The position numbers were made by a program, and so were the translations under genes. From Saccharospirillum sp039982735 (GTDB lineage: Bacteria; Pseudomonadota; Gammaproteobacteria; Pseudomonadales; Natronospirillaceae), in the NCBI RefSeq assembly GCF_039982735.1, contig NZ_JBDWXV010000010.1, positions 186,001 to 250,000 of the forward strand: a DNA stretch of 64,000 nucleotides. Reading direction: 5' to 3'. Positions 36,352 to 44,746 of the stretch are shown piece after piece; positions within the stretch are counted from its first letter, which is position 1; each line of letters begins with the position of its first letter. Under the pieces are notes generated by a model. The model made no database searches. It worked only from the letters and a program-made list of their open reading frames with translations, and was not told where the DNA came from.

Positions 36352-37404
36352 ATGCGAAAAATCCTCCACAGCGATGCCGATTGCTTCTACGCGGCCGTTG
36401 AAATGCGCGACAATCCCGAGTTACGCGGCATTCCGATTGCCGTCGGCGGCGCAGTGGACCGACGCGGGGTTATTGCAACCTGCAACTACGAGGCGCGCGC
36501 TTTTGGCGTCCGCTCAGCCATGTCGACCGCCATGGCGCTGAAAAAATGCCCGCACCTGACTCTGGTGCGCGGCCGCATGGAGGTCTACAAGGAGGTTTCC
36601 ACCCAGATCTTCGATATCTACCGGCGCTATACCGATCTGATCGAGCCGTTATCACTCGACGAAGCCTATATGGATGTCAGCAACAGCACTGTCTGCCAGG
36701 GCAGCGCCACCCGCATGGCGGAAGCGATTCGGGTAGCCGTGCAACAGGAAGTGGGGCTAACGGTATCGATCGGCGTGGCACCCAACAAATTTCTCGCCAA
36801 AATTGCCAGCGACTGGAACAAGCCGGACGGCCTGAAAGTCATTCTGCCCGATGAAATAGACGCCTTCGTGCTCGACTTGCCGGTCACCAAACTCCACGGT
36901 GTCGGGCAACGCACTGCCGAGCGGCTGCACGCCCAGGGGCTCTACACCTGCGGCGATGTGCGTCAGCAATCTCTGCGCACCCTGCTGGAACGCAACGGCA
37001 GCTTCGGGCAACGGCTGTGGGACCTTGCGCACGGCCGCGACGAGCGCAGTGTTAAGGTGACGCGGCAGCGAAAGTCGGTCAGTACTGAAAACACCTTCGC
37101 TCAGGACTTGCCCGACCTGGAACACTGCCGCAACGCACTGCCAAAACTGATCGACGATCTGGAGCGCCGCTTTGCGCGGCTGACCGGCTATCGCATTGAA
37201 GGGGCCGTGGTGAAGGTCAAGTTCAATGATTTCCAGCAAACCACGGCAGAACACAGCAATACCGCCCCGAATGCGTCCGTTTTCAACGCCCTGCTGGAGG
37301 AAGCCTGGCACCGGCGCAGCGCCCCGGTGCGTTTGCTGGGCGTAGGGTACCGGCTGAGCCAAGTGCCACACCAGGACGCTCCGGCACAATTGCCCCTGTG
37401 GTAA
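36352..37404 (+). CDS. dinB: DNA polymerase IV (DinB, Y-family)
   Basis: Error-prone translesion DNA polymerase, 350 residues, the normal length. Catalytic residues are visible in HSDADCFYAAVEMR (Asp about 8) and PLSLDEAYMDVS (Asp-Glu about 102-103). The thumb helix-hairpin-helix region and the little-finger domain (about 235-345) follow. The C-terminal beta-clamp binding tail QLPLW is present. No clear Shine-Dalgarno site before the ATG. A LexA-like box lies upstream, and the gene appears monocistronic. Confidence 0.96.
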   Translation: MRKILHSDADCFYAAVEMRDNPELRGIPIAVGGAVDRRGVIATCNYEARAFGVRSAMSTAMALKKCPHLTLVRGRMEVYKEVSTQIFDIYRRYTDLIEPLSLDEAYMDVSNSTVCQGSATRMAEAIRVAVQQEVGLTVSIGVAPNKFLAKIASDWNKPDGLKVILPDEIDAFVLDLPVTKLHGVGQRTAERLHAQGLYTCGDVRQQSLRTLLERNGSFGQRLWDLAHGRDERSVKVTRQRKSVSTENTFAQDLPDLEHCRNALPKLIDDLERRFARLTGYRIEGAVVKVKFNDFQQTTAEHSNTAPNASVFNALLEEAWHRRSAPVRLLGVGYRLSQVPHQDAPAQLPLW

Positions 37405-37488
37405 CACTTCGGGTAAAGCAACCCCGATTAAAGAGCCCCCCGCCAAGCTTGTGCTACCTTTCATAGACGCAGTCAACGTAGTCAGCCT

Positions 37489-38241
37489 ATGCCTATTGGG
37501 GTCTTACTGCACCGGTCAACACTCGTTCGTAACGGCCTTTGGGCCTTGTTGCTGGTGTCGGGGTTACAATCAACGTGCCTTTCTGACACCAGGCCTCTCG
37601 TCGTATCCTTAATTCCCGGTAATGCCGTGAACCAGGTTGGTATGCCGTTGTTTACCGAGGTGTATGAACAACTGGGTCAGGCCGTCACTTTCGTCGAAAT
37701 CCCGACGGCACGCGAAAGCCGCATGATCGCCGCCGGAAATATCGATGCCGTTAGCGCCCAGATAGACGGTCACCAGCTACGAAACCCCGATCTCATTCAA
37801 GTGCCCGTGCCGCTGACCCAGATTTACATCACCGCCTTCGTAAAAGGCGAGCCAACAACCCGGGAAGCGCTGCTGAGCCGGGAAACCGTGCGGCTGGGCC
37901 GGCTGCGCAGTCTGACCTTTGGTCTGACCTGGCCGGAGAACGTGCAGTGGGTCGAGGTCAACCAGACGCGCCAACTGATTCAACTTCTGAATCAGGGCCG
38001 CATTGACGCCGCCATTTCACCTGAATTGTCGGCCCAATATTTCGTCGTCGAAATGGGTCTATCGGATATTCACCGGCTCAAAACACCCCTGGCCAGCATC
38101 AACGTTTATCACTATATCCACCGCGACAACCAGCACTTACTCCCCGACCTCACCCGCATTCTGCTGCAGATGGAGCAGGACGGTTCATTGCTCGCCCGCC
38201 ACAATGCCTACCGGCAGCAACTGGGTCTGCCCGCCCGATAG
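37489..38241 (+). CDS. Periplasmic substrate-binding-like protein
   Basis: Exported protein of 250 residues with an N-terminal hydrophobic signal (about 12-30) and a solute-binding-protein type 3-like fold: PLVVSLIPGNAVNQVGMPLF, AARESRMIAAGNIDAV and GRIDAAISPELSAQYFV, with the typical C-terminal lobe ending HNAYRQQLG. Many such stand-alone proteins lack transport partners and instead feed sensors or signalling enzymes; no ABC permease is nearby. It could belong to the same group as amino-acid-binding proteins but the ligand is unknown. Confidence 0.75.
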   Translation: MPIGVLLHRSTLVRNGLWALLLVSGLQSTCLSDTRPLVVSLIPGNAVNQVGMPLFTEVYEQLGQAVTFVEIPTARESRMIAAGNIDAVSAQIDGHQLRNPDLIQVPVPLTQIYITAFVKGEPTTREALLSRETVRLGRLRSLTFGLTWPENVQWVEVNQTRQLIQLLNQGRIDAAISPELSAQYFVVEMGLSDIHRLKTPLASINVYHYIHRDNQHLLPDLTRILLQMEQDGSLLARHNAYRQQLGLPAR

Positions 38242-38301
38242 CCAGACTCCAGAGATACCTTGAAACTCTGCGTCCCACTTCCGCTCCTCTGCACAATCAC
38301 A

Positions 38302-38322
38302 TATGATAATAGTTATTACTTA
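38302..38322. promoter_or_regulatory. Fur-type box before TonB receptor gene
   Basis: TGATAATAGTTATTACTT contains GATAAT and a matching ATTA half-site as in the Fur 19-mer. It lies about 80-100 bases before the start of the siderophore receptor, the expected setting for iron repression. Confidence 0.7.
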
Positions 38323-38402
38323 GATTATTAAATGTAATTAAACGTGCTCATCGCCTGTCGCGTCTCTTGAATGCCAACCCCTTTTCCAAGGAATACACCA
38401 AC

Positions 38403-40565
38403 ATGCCACTACACCCGAACTTGTCACGGGTACGCCCGCTTAGCATCGCTCTTTTAGCGACGCTACCGGCTTTTGCCCCGGCCTGGGCTGAAGACAGCGT
38501 CACGCTGGATACACTGGAAATCACCGACTCGGCTCCGGTTGAAGGTGACTTGCAAGCATTGCCTTATGCCGGCGGCCAGGTCGCCCCGGGCGGACGCATC
38601 GGCGTTCTTGGCCAGCAAAAAGCCGAAGACGTGCCGTTTCAGATCATAGGGTTCACCGAACAACTGATTAAAGACCAGCAAGCCAACACGCTTGCCGATG
38701 TACTCCGCAACGATGCCGCCGTGCAAACCGGTCTCGGTTATGGCAACTACGCCGAAACCTTTATGGTGCGAGGCTTTACGCTCTACGGTGACGACGTTGC
38801 CTATGGCGGCCTTTACGGCGTATTGCCACGGCAAATCATAGACACCAGCATGGCCAGCCGGGTTGAATTGTTCAAAGGGGCCAACGCCTTCACTCAGGGA
38901 GTTGCGCCCGGCGGCACCGGTGTAGGCGGTGCGGTTAACATTGAACCCAAACAAGCGGACTACGAACCGACTGCGGGCTTGAGCCTGGGTTATCGTTCCG
39001 ACAGTTATTTCGATGCCAGCGCCGATGTCGGTCGTCGGTTTGGCAGCCAGCAACAGTGGGGCAGCCGAGTAATGCTGAACCACGGCCAGGGTGATTCCGC
39101 CATCGACGCCGAACGCCGGGAATCGACCGCCGTTACCCTGGCGCTCGACTATGAAGGCGACCGGTCGCGGGCATTGGTGAACATCGGTTATCAGAACCAG
39201 GTGGTGGATGATGGCCGGTCGGTGGTTTACATCGGCAGTGGCCTGACGGCCATTCCCGACGCGCCCGATAACAGCCACAACTACACCCCCTCCTGGGTGA
39301 CGTCGACCATGGAGTCGGTGTTCGCCATGACCCGGGGCGAAGTAGACCTCAATGACGACTGGTCGGTCTTCGCCGCCCTCGGTGGCAACCTAACCGATGA
39401 ATTTGGCGAATACGCCTCACCGGAGGTCAGCAACACCGACGGCGACGCCACCGCTTCCCGGTTAACGGTCCCCTTCGAATCGAACACCTTCTCAGCCCTG
39501 GCTGGTTTGCGCGGCAGTCTGGTCACGGGACCGGTCAGTCATCAGTTGAACCTGGCTGTGTCGGATTTATCACGCGAGACCCGATCGGCCTACACCATGT
39601 CGTTCCCGGCGTTCGCGACCAACCTTTACGAACCGACCGATCCTGCCTACCCGGCAACGTCCTTCGCCGGGGGTGATATGGACTCACCCAATATAAACAG
39701 CCGAACTGAAAATTCAGGCGTTGCGTTCTCCGATACCTTGGGGTTCATCAACGAACGCCTACTGGTCACGCTGGGTGCCCGCTACCAGAGCATCGATGTC
39801 ACCAACTTCGATTACGATGGTAGCGAAAGCAACCGGTTCACCGAAGAGCAGGTGTCGCCCGCTTACGGCGTGGTGTTCAAGCCCCGGCCAGCGGTATCGG
39901 TGTTTGCCAACCGTATGGAAGCGCTGCAACCTGGCGCGGTTGCGCCCTTCAATGCCGGCAACGCGGGGGAAGTCACCGGAATCTTCACCAGCCAGCAAAT
40001 CGAAGTGGGTACCAAAGTGGATTTGGGCACCCTCGGCGGCAGCGTGAGCCTCTACCAGATCGACCAGCCGACGGCCTACATCGACCCGAACACCACCCTC
40101 TACGGCAACTACGGCGAGCAACAAAACCGGGGCCTGGAGCTAAGCCTCTACGGTGAACCCATCCCTACCCTGCGTCTGCTTGGCAGTGCCACCTGGGTCA
40201 GTGCAGAGCTGCTGGACACGGCAGACCCGGCCTATAAGGGTAACCAGGCCGTCGGCGTTCCGGCGTACCGCTATGTCGCCAGTGTCGAGTGGGATCTTCC
40301 TGTTGTTAATGGCCTGACAGCGCGGGCCAATGTGCAACACAACGGGCCGCAATACGCGGATATCGCCAACACCCTCGAATTGGATGCCTGGTCGCAACTG
40401 GATCTGGGGGCCCGGTACCGGATGACACTGAACAGCATCGAAATGACCTGGCGTGCAGACATCGAAAACCTGACCTCAGAGCAATACTGGGCGTCAGCGG
40501 CAGGCGGGTATTTAATCCAGGGTCAGCCGAGAACAGCTGCCCTCTCAGTCGACCTGAGTTTCTAG
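38403..40565 (+). CDS. TonB-dependent siderophore receptor
   Basis: Outer-membrane 22-strand barrel of about 720 residues that imports ferric siderophore using TonB energy. Signal peptide (about 1-28, ending AWAEDS), TonB box-like TLDTLEITDSA (about 33-43), plug domain (about 60-190: ANTLADVLRNDAAVQTGLGY, MVRGFTLYGDDVAYGG, VELFKGANAFTQGV), then the barrel ending in the aromatic AALSVDLSF. The frame begins at a TTG at 38367; I choose the ATG at 38403, with AAGGA ten bases upstream. A Fur box precedes it. Siderophore identity cannot be read from the sequence. Confidence 0.94.
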   Translation: MPLHPNLSRVRPLSIALLATLPAFAPAWAEDSVTLDTLEITDSAPVEGDLQALPYAGGQVAPGGRIGVLGQQKAEDVPFQIIGFTEQLIKDQQANTLADVLRNDAAVQTGLGYGNYAETFMVRGFTLYGDDVAYGGLYGVLPRQIIDTSMASRVELFKGANAFTQGVAPGGTGVGGAVNIEPKQADYEPTAGLSLGYRSDSYFDASADVGRRFGSQQQWGSRVMLNHGQGDSAIDAERRESTAVTLALDYEGDRSRALVNIGYQNQVVDDGRSVVYIGSGLTAIPDAPDNSHNYTPSWVTSTMESVFAMTRGEVDLNDDWSVFAALGGNLTDEFGEYASPEVSNTDGDATASRLTVPFESNTFSALAGLRGSLVTGPVSHQLNLAVSDLSRETRSAYTMSFPAFATNLYEPTDPAYPATSFAGGDMDSPNINSRTENSGVAFSDTLGFINERLLVTLGARYQSIDVTNFDYDGSESNRFTEEQVSPAYGVVFKPRPAVSVFANRMEALQPGAVAPFNAGNAGEVTGIFTSQQIEVGTKVDLGTLGGSVSLYQIDQPTAYIDPNTTLYGNYGEQQNRGLELSLYGEPIPTLRLLGSATWVSAELLDTADPAYKGNQAVGVPAYRYVASVEWDLPVVNGLTARANVQHNGPQYADIANTLELDAWSQLDLGARYRMTLNSIEMTWRADIENLTSEQYWASAAGGYLIQGQPRTAALSVDLSF

Positions 40566-40572
40566 TGACCCT

Positions 40573-40593
40573 CTCCCGGCCAGCCGCCGGGAG
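40573..40593 (+). terminator. Hairpin after siderophore receptor gene
   Basis: CTCCCGGC and GCCGGGAG form an eight-base perfect stem with a five-base loop directly after the receptor stop codon. No T-run follows, so it may act as a 3' processing or weak termination hairpin. Confidence 0.5.
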
Positions 40594-40675
40594 CGTCTCA
40601 CATTTGCCAGGGCGCCACAGCAACGGAAGTTCTACTACCCTTACCTCTGCTATTGTTTAATCGCCGGGGTAAGCC

Positions 40676-41611
40676 GTGACCGATCTACAACAGACCCTCA
40701 CCCGCCGCCACTTGCTGCAGCAAAGCCTGGTGCTAGCGGGGGCATCGATGTTGCCGCTCGGCAGTTGGGCAGAAGCTGCGCCAGCGGTGCGAACCCGCGC
40801 CATTCCTTCCTCTGGCGAGGCGCTGCCCATTGTTGGCCTGGGTACCTGGATAACCTTTAACGTCGGTAATGACACCACCTTGCTGAACGAGAGCACCGCT
40901 GTAATGGCAGCATTCTTTGAAGCGGGCGGTCGCATGATCGATTCATCGCCCATGTACGGCTCGTCTCAGAACACCCTGGGTTTTGGGCTAAACAAACTCG
41001 GCGAGTCGACACCGGTTTTCTCGGCCGATAAAGTCTGGACATCCAACGCCAACAACGGCGCCAACCAAATAGAAACTTCTGAACAACACTGGGGCGTGCC
41101 GCGTTTCGATTTATTGCAGGTGCATAACCTGGTGAACTGGGAACCGCACCTGCGTCTGCTGCGACAGATGAAAGCCGCCGGTGAGGTCCGGTACATTGGC
41201 ATTACTACCTCGGAAAGCCGTCGTCACGCCGAGTTTGAAAACGTCATGCATGGGCAGCCGCTGGACTTTATCCAGGTCTCCTACAACATCCTAAACCGGG
41301 ATATTGAAGACCGTATTTTGCCCCTGGCGATGGATAAGGGCATGGCGGTCATCGCCAACCGGCCGTTTCAGCAAAAGCAGTTAATACGCCAGCTGGAGGG
41401 CAAACCCCTGCCAGCTTGGGCCCATGAATTCGACGCTACCAACTGGGCCGAGTTCTTGTTGAAATATGTGATATCCCACCCGGCTATCACCTGCGCCATT
41501 CCAGCAACCACCCGGGTCGATCACGTGCGAGAAAACATGGCCTGCGCCTCCGGTCCTCTGCCCGATGCCAGACAACGCGAGCGCATGGCCGCTTACGTGC
41601 GCGACCTGTAA
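40676..41611 (+). CDS. Tat-exported aldo/keto reductase
   Basis: NADPH-dependent reductase family, 311 residues, beginning with GTG. A twin-arginine signal (TRRHLLQQSLVLAGASMLPL) directs it to the periplasm in folded form. The AKR barrel is clear: LPIVGLGTWITF, GGRMIDSSPMYGSSQNTLGF (Asp and Tyr of the catalytic tetrad about 84 and 89), LLQVHNLVNWEPHL and ISHPAITCAIPATTRVDHV. Exported aldo/keto reductases are uncommon but known. The last base of its TAA is the first base of the DUF6064 start. It lies behind the siderophore receptor and may share iron control; a role in siderophore reduction is only a guess. Confidence 0.88.
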   Translation: MTDLQQTLTRRHLLQQSLVLAGASMLPLGSWAEAAPAVRTRAIPSSGEALPIVGLGTWITFNVGNDTTLLNESTAVMAAFFEAGGRMIDSSPMYGSSQNTLGFGLNKLGESTPVFSADKVWTSNANNGANQIETSEQHWGVPRFDLLQVHNLVNWEPHLRLLRQMKAAGEVRYIGITTSESRRHAEFENVMHGQPLDFIQVSYNILNRDIEDRILPLAMDKGMAVIANRPFQQKQLIRQLEGKPLPAWAHEFDATNWAEFLLKYVISHPAITCAIPATTRVDHVRENMACASGPLPDARQRERMAAYVRDL

Positions 41612-42303
41612 TGGACAGCGGGTTCAGCTATCGCCTGAGTGATTTTATGCTGTTCTCTGAACGGGTTTACTGGCGCCTGTTTGATCAGATCAATTCGCTG
41701 GTCGGTGCCTTGCTACCCGCTGTAATTGCACTGGGGTGTTTGCTCCTGGTAGGCGTCTGGTCACGCCACCGGTCAGTACAAATCGCGACAGCCCTGCTGC
41801 TCGCTGCGTGTTGGATCAGCAGTGCTTGTTTATTTCTGTGGCTCTATTACGCATCGGTGAACTGGGCCGCGCGGTACGCGGTACCGTTCTTTTTGCTAGA
41901 GGCGGGTTTAATTCTGCTGGTCGGTATTAACCCACAACTGAACCGGCCGCTGGCCAGGCGGGATGCAAGAGGATCAGCAGGGTTTGTGATGCTGGTTTAC
42001 GCCGTTATTATTCATCCCTTTACCAGCCTGATGTTTGGCCGCTCGCTGGGCAGCGCAGAGTTTGTCGGCCTGGCACCCGATGCAACGGCACTGGCCACGC
42101 TGGGGTACGCGTTAATGGTAGCCAGCAACAAATCCCTCTGGCTACTGCTGCCCATTCCTCTAGTCGTTTTGGTCTTGAGCGGGTTAACGCTATATACCCT
42201 GGGCACACCGGAAGCCTGGATTATTGTGGCCGCGCTGTTGGTTACGTCAATAACGCTGTCTTCAACCAAGCCACGGGCTAACGGCCCCACCACGGCATTG
42301 TGA
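41611..42303 (+). CDS. DUF6064 family membrane protein
   Basis: Integral membrane protein of 230 residues with about six helices (for example LLPAVIALGCLLLVGVWS, ATALLLAACWISSACLFLWL, LVVLVLSGLTLYTLG). LYYASVNWAARYAVPFFLLEAGLI and SLMFGRSLGSAEFVGLAPD are typical of the DUF6064 family, which is found near metal or redox genes. Its ATG overlaps the aldo/keto reductase stop by one base (TAATG), so translation is coupled; the pair may form a periplasmic reductase with a membrane partner. Function unknown. Confidence 0.75.
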   Translation: MDSGFSYRLSDFMLFSERVYWRLFDQINSLVGALLPAVIALGCLLLVGVWSRHRSVQIATALLLAACWISSACLFLWLYYASVNWAARYAVPFFLLEAGLILLVGINPQLNRPLARRDARGSAGFVMLVYAVIIHPFTSLMFGRSLGSAEFVGLAPDATALATLGYALMVASNKSLWLLLPIPLVVLVLSGLTLYTLGTPEAWIIVAALLVTSITLSSTKPRANGPTTAL

Positions 42304-42415
42304 AGCAGGCAATCCACCCATGCCCCGAACCCATTTCTGTGACTGACGACGGTAACCTGTCTTCGGTTTTTCTGGCAAACTGCAGACAACTTCCCAACCT
42401 GGCCGCCTACCCGCC

Positions 42416-43585
42416 ATGCAAACGACCAGCACACTGAACCGGATCGACAGCCTTGACCTGATACGCGGTGTTGCCATTCTCGGCATCTATATCATGAACA
42501 TCTACTCGATGACTGCACCAGACATTGCCTACTCGGTACCGCGCTGGCACGAGGCGGGCGGCCCGGTCGATGACTGGGTGTATCTGTTCCAGTCGCTGTT
42601 TGTCGAATCCCGCTTCATGAGCCTGTTCAGCCTGTTGTTCGGAGTTGGCCTGGCGGTACAGTGGGACCGAATGGAGCACCGCGGAACCGCCCCAAAACCC
42701 TGGATCAAGCGTCGGCTGGGCTGGTTGCTGGTTATTGGCCTGCTGCACGGTTTTTTCATCTGGTTTGGCGACGTGCTGGCGTTGTATGCGCTCTGTGGTT
42801 TCTTCGTGATTCGCCACCTGGGCGATTCCGTTCGCCACCTGGTCACTACCGGCATTGTTTTTTTACTCATCGGCCAGCTACTGCTTGGCTACACCCTCTT
42901 TGGTTCACTGGCGACCGGCGAAAACCTGATGCAGGTACCCGACCTGCCCTACAGCCAGGAAGCGCTCGCAGAACTGCGCGCAAGCAACAGTGACCTGGGC
43001 GAGCGAACCTTAAACAACATCACGGAAAACACCTTCATGCTGATGTTGATGCCGTTCGTCACCTTCTGGTTCAGTTCCGGGCTGATGCTGATCGGTATCG
43101 CACTGTACCGTGTCGGCTTTTTTAACAACCCGAATGCCTGGCGTTGGGCGATACCGTTGTCGGCGCTCGGGTTCCTTTGGGGGGCTGGAGTTACGGGGTT
43201 GCGTTATTGGTGGGGGCCGGAATCCAGCGCGGCACAATCGACCATCAGCCTGATGATGATAGCAGGCCCGCCCATGGCGATCGGTTATGCGTCGCTGCTG
43301 GTGCCGCTGGCACAGTCAGGGCACTGGCTGGTCACCGCACTCAGAAACACCGGCAAGATGGCTTTTACGCTGTATCTTAGCCAGTCGACTCTGACGGTGC
43401 TGTTCTTCTCACAAATTGCGCCCGGTCTGTGGGGTACCCTGAACCGGCTCGAAACCCTGCTGATCGTCGCTGTGGTCACGGTATTACAGATTGGCATTGC
43501 CCACGTCTGGACAACCCGCATTGGCCAGGGGCCACTGGAACGCTTGTGGCGCTGGCTAGCCTTCCGGCGAATGAATACAGGTTAA
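42416..43585 (+). CDS. DUF418 family membrane protein (YeiB-like)
   Basis: Membrane protein of 389 residues with about ten helices. The start RIDSLDLIRGVAILGIYIMN is the family signature, followed by SRFMSLFSLLFGVGLAVQWD and the C-terminal DUF418 domain (about 230-380, including TGKMAFTLYLSQSTLTVLFF). Related to acyltransferase-3-type membrane proteins in overall layout; biochemical activity unproven. It follows DUF6064 by 112 bases and ends with a terminator, so it may be a separate unit. Confidence 0.88.
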   Translation: MQTTSTLNRIDSLDLIRGVAILGIYIMNIYSMTAPDIAYSVPRWHEAGGPVDDWVYLFQSLFVESRFMSLFSLLFGVGLAVQWDRMEHRGTAPKPWIKRRLGWLLVIGLLHGFFIWFGDVLALYALCGFFVIRHLGDSVRHLVTTGIVFLLIGQLLLGYTLFGSLATGENLMQVPDLPYSQEALAELRASNSDLGERTLNNITENTFMLMLMPFVTFWFSSGLMLIGIALYRVGFFNNPNAWRWAIPLSALGFLWGAGVTGLRYWWGPESSAAQSTISLMMIAGPPMAIGYASLLVPLAQSGHWLVTALRNTGKMAFTLYLSQSTLTVLFFSQIAPGLWGTLNRLETLLIVAVVTVLQIGIAHVWTTRIGQGPLERLWRWLAFRRMNTG

Positions 43586-43591
43586 TATAGC

Positions 43592-43627
43592 AAGACTATC
43601 AAACAGATAAAATCGATAGTCTTTCTT
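43592..43627 (+). terminator. Terminator after DUF418 gene
   Basis: AAGACTATC and GATAGTCTT form a nine-base perfect inverted repeat separated by 14 bases, followed by a T-rich TCTTATT. It ends the DUF418 transcript just before the Fur-like box of the DUF2061 gene. Confidence 0.65.
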
Positions 43628-43631
43628 ATTA

Positions 43632-43652
43632 AATGATAGCGCTTATCATTTT
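43632..43652. promoter_or_regulatory. Fur-like box upstream of DUF2061 gene
   Basis: AAATGATAGCGCTTATCATTT is a perfect-arm palindrome (AAATGATA/TATCATTT with a slightly changed centre), close to the Fur 7-1-7 pattern TGATAAT-N-ATTATCA. It lies 34 bases before the start of the small membrane protein gene. Confidence 0.6.
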
Positions 43653-43685
43653 CAAAACCACCTAACATCACAGGCAAGCGCTCTC

Positions 43686-43943
43686 ATGTACCTAGCACTG
43701 CAAAAAACCAAAGCCCTGACCCGGAATCGCGATCTGGTCAAAACCGTTACCTTCGCCGTCATGCACTTCACCGTTGCCTTCCTGGTGACTTGGGCGCTGA
43801 CCGGCGACATCCTGATCGGTAGCCTGGTGGCCATGGTGGAACCGGCCATCAATACCGTTGCGTTCTATTTTCATGAAAAAGTGTGGCGCCGCATCACAAC
43901 CCGCAAGCACCTCGGTGCGGACCTTCAGGCGCTTCGTGCCTGA
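43686..43943 (+). CDS. DUF2061 small membrane protein
   Basis: Protein of 85 residues with two membrane helices (about 20-40 and 44-62). VKTVTFAVMHFTVAFLVTWA and GSLVAMVEPAINTVAFYFHEKVW are the DUF2061 signature. The family occurs in Gram-negative bacteria, sometimes fused to sulfate-assimilation genes; its function is unknown. The Fur-like palindrome overlapping the promoter region points to iron-responsive expression. Confidence 0.88.
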   Translation: MYLALQKTKALTRNRDLVKTVTFAVMHFTVAFLVTWALTGDILIGSLVAMVEPAINTVAFYFHEKVWRRITTRKHLGADLQALRA

Positions 43944-44024
43944 GTGTCGGTAAGTTTTACGATACGACCTATTTGCCTCCCTTAGAAACAGGACAAAGCC
44001 CTCTATAAGAGCGTATCAGGAAGA

Positions 44025-44040
44025 TGGCCCAGCCTTTGCA
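44025..44040 (+). promoter_or_regulatory. Sigma-54 promoter of PEP-CTERM gene
   Basis: TGGCCCAGCCTTTGCA has the -24 TGG and -12 TTGCA elements with exactly ten bases between GG and GC. It lies 63 bases upstream of the PEP-CTERM gene start. The sigma-54 activator PrsR is encoded in the same window at 57559-58941. Confidence 0.85.
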
Positions 44041-44102
44041 TTGAGAATGCCAGCCATGAAAATGGATTTACCGACAACTTTGTAAATGGAATAGGTGAGC
44101 TC

Positions 44103-44603
44103 ATGTTAAAAACTATAGGTCTGACGCTGGCTGGTTTGGTTGCGAGCATCTCTGTCGCCCATGCTGGTTTGATCACAGACACCATCGAACAAAACCATTA
44201 TCTGTCTACCTGGCAGTCTTACTCATACACCCACAACATCAACGACGATGGTTTTGTGTTGGGTTCGGCTATCAGTGGCAACCTGGACATCGAAATTCGC
44301 GATGACAAAGATCGCTGGTGGGAATTCAGCCTGGTGACCGTTGAAGACTTCGATTTCGACACCGGCAGCTTCCGCTTCTATGCCAACGACTTCAACAACG
44401 AGCTGGAGCTAGAAGCCCTGGCCGCGTTGAACTCCGATGGCCTGCTGGACGTTACCGTTACCTCGCTGTTAGGTGACTTCTACGTCGGCAAATCGGTTCT
44501 TTCGGTTATTACCGAAGTTCCTGAGCCAGGTACCATTGCTCTGGTAGGTGCTGGCCTGTTCGGTTTGTTCGTTGCACGTCGCCGTAAAGACGCCAACGCC
44601 TGA
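44103..44603 (+). CDS. PEP-CTERM sorting domain protein (small)
   Basis: Exported protein of 166 residues with a signal peptide (about 1-20, ending AHA) and a C-terminal exosortase signal: VPEPGTIALVGAGLFGLFVA followed by RRRK. The mature region is acidic and beta-rich (for example NLDIEIRDDKDRWWEFSLVT); no known domain is recognised. The exosortase cleaves at VPEP and attaches or releases the protein at the cell surface during exopolysaccharide-associated sorting. It is preceded by a sigma-54 promoter and followed by a strong terminator, so it forms a single-gene PrsR regulon candidate. Confidence 0.9.
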   Translation: MLKTIGLTLAGLVASISVAHAGLITDTIEQNHYLSTWQSYSYTHNINDDGFVLGSAISGNLDIEIRDDKDRWWEFSLVTVEDFDFDTGSFRFYANDFNNELELEALAALNSDGLLDVTVTSLLGDFYVGKSVLSVITEVPEPGTIALVGAGLFGLFVARRRKDANA

Positions 44604-44623
44604 TCTAACTTGCAGTAGATAAG

Positions 44624-44649
44624 AAACCCACCTGACGGTGGGTTTTTTT
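44624..44649 (+). terminator. Rho-independent terminator of PEP-CTERM gene
   Basis: AAACCCACC, a four-base loop and GGTGGGTTT form a nine-base stem followed by further T residues, 20 bases after the stop codon. A textbook intrinsic terminator. Confidence 0.92.
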
Positions 44650-44746
44650 ATGCCCTACATCCAGGCCCCACACCAGGCCAAAGCATTGAGAGATCCGCTC
44701 TGCTGTGAGAAAGTGCGCTTTCCCAAATTCACGGATCTCAGCCGCC

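Noticed and set aside
43592..43623. Inverted repeat as a transposon end
   Set aside because: No transposase or matching partner end; the position after a stop codon and T-rich tail fit a terminator better.
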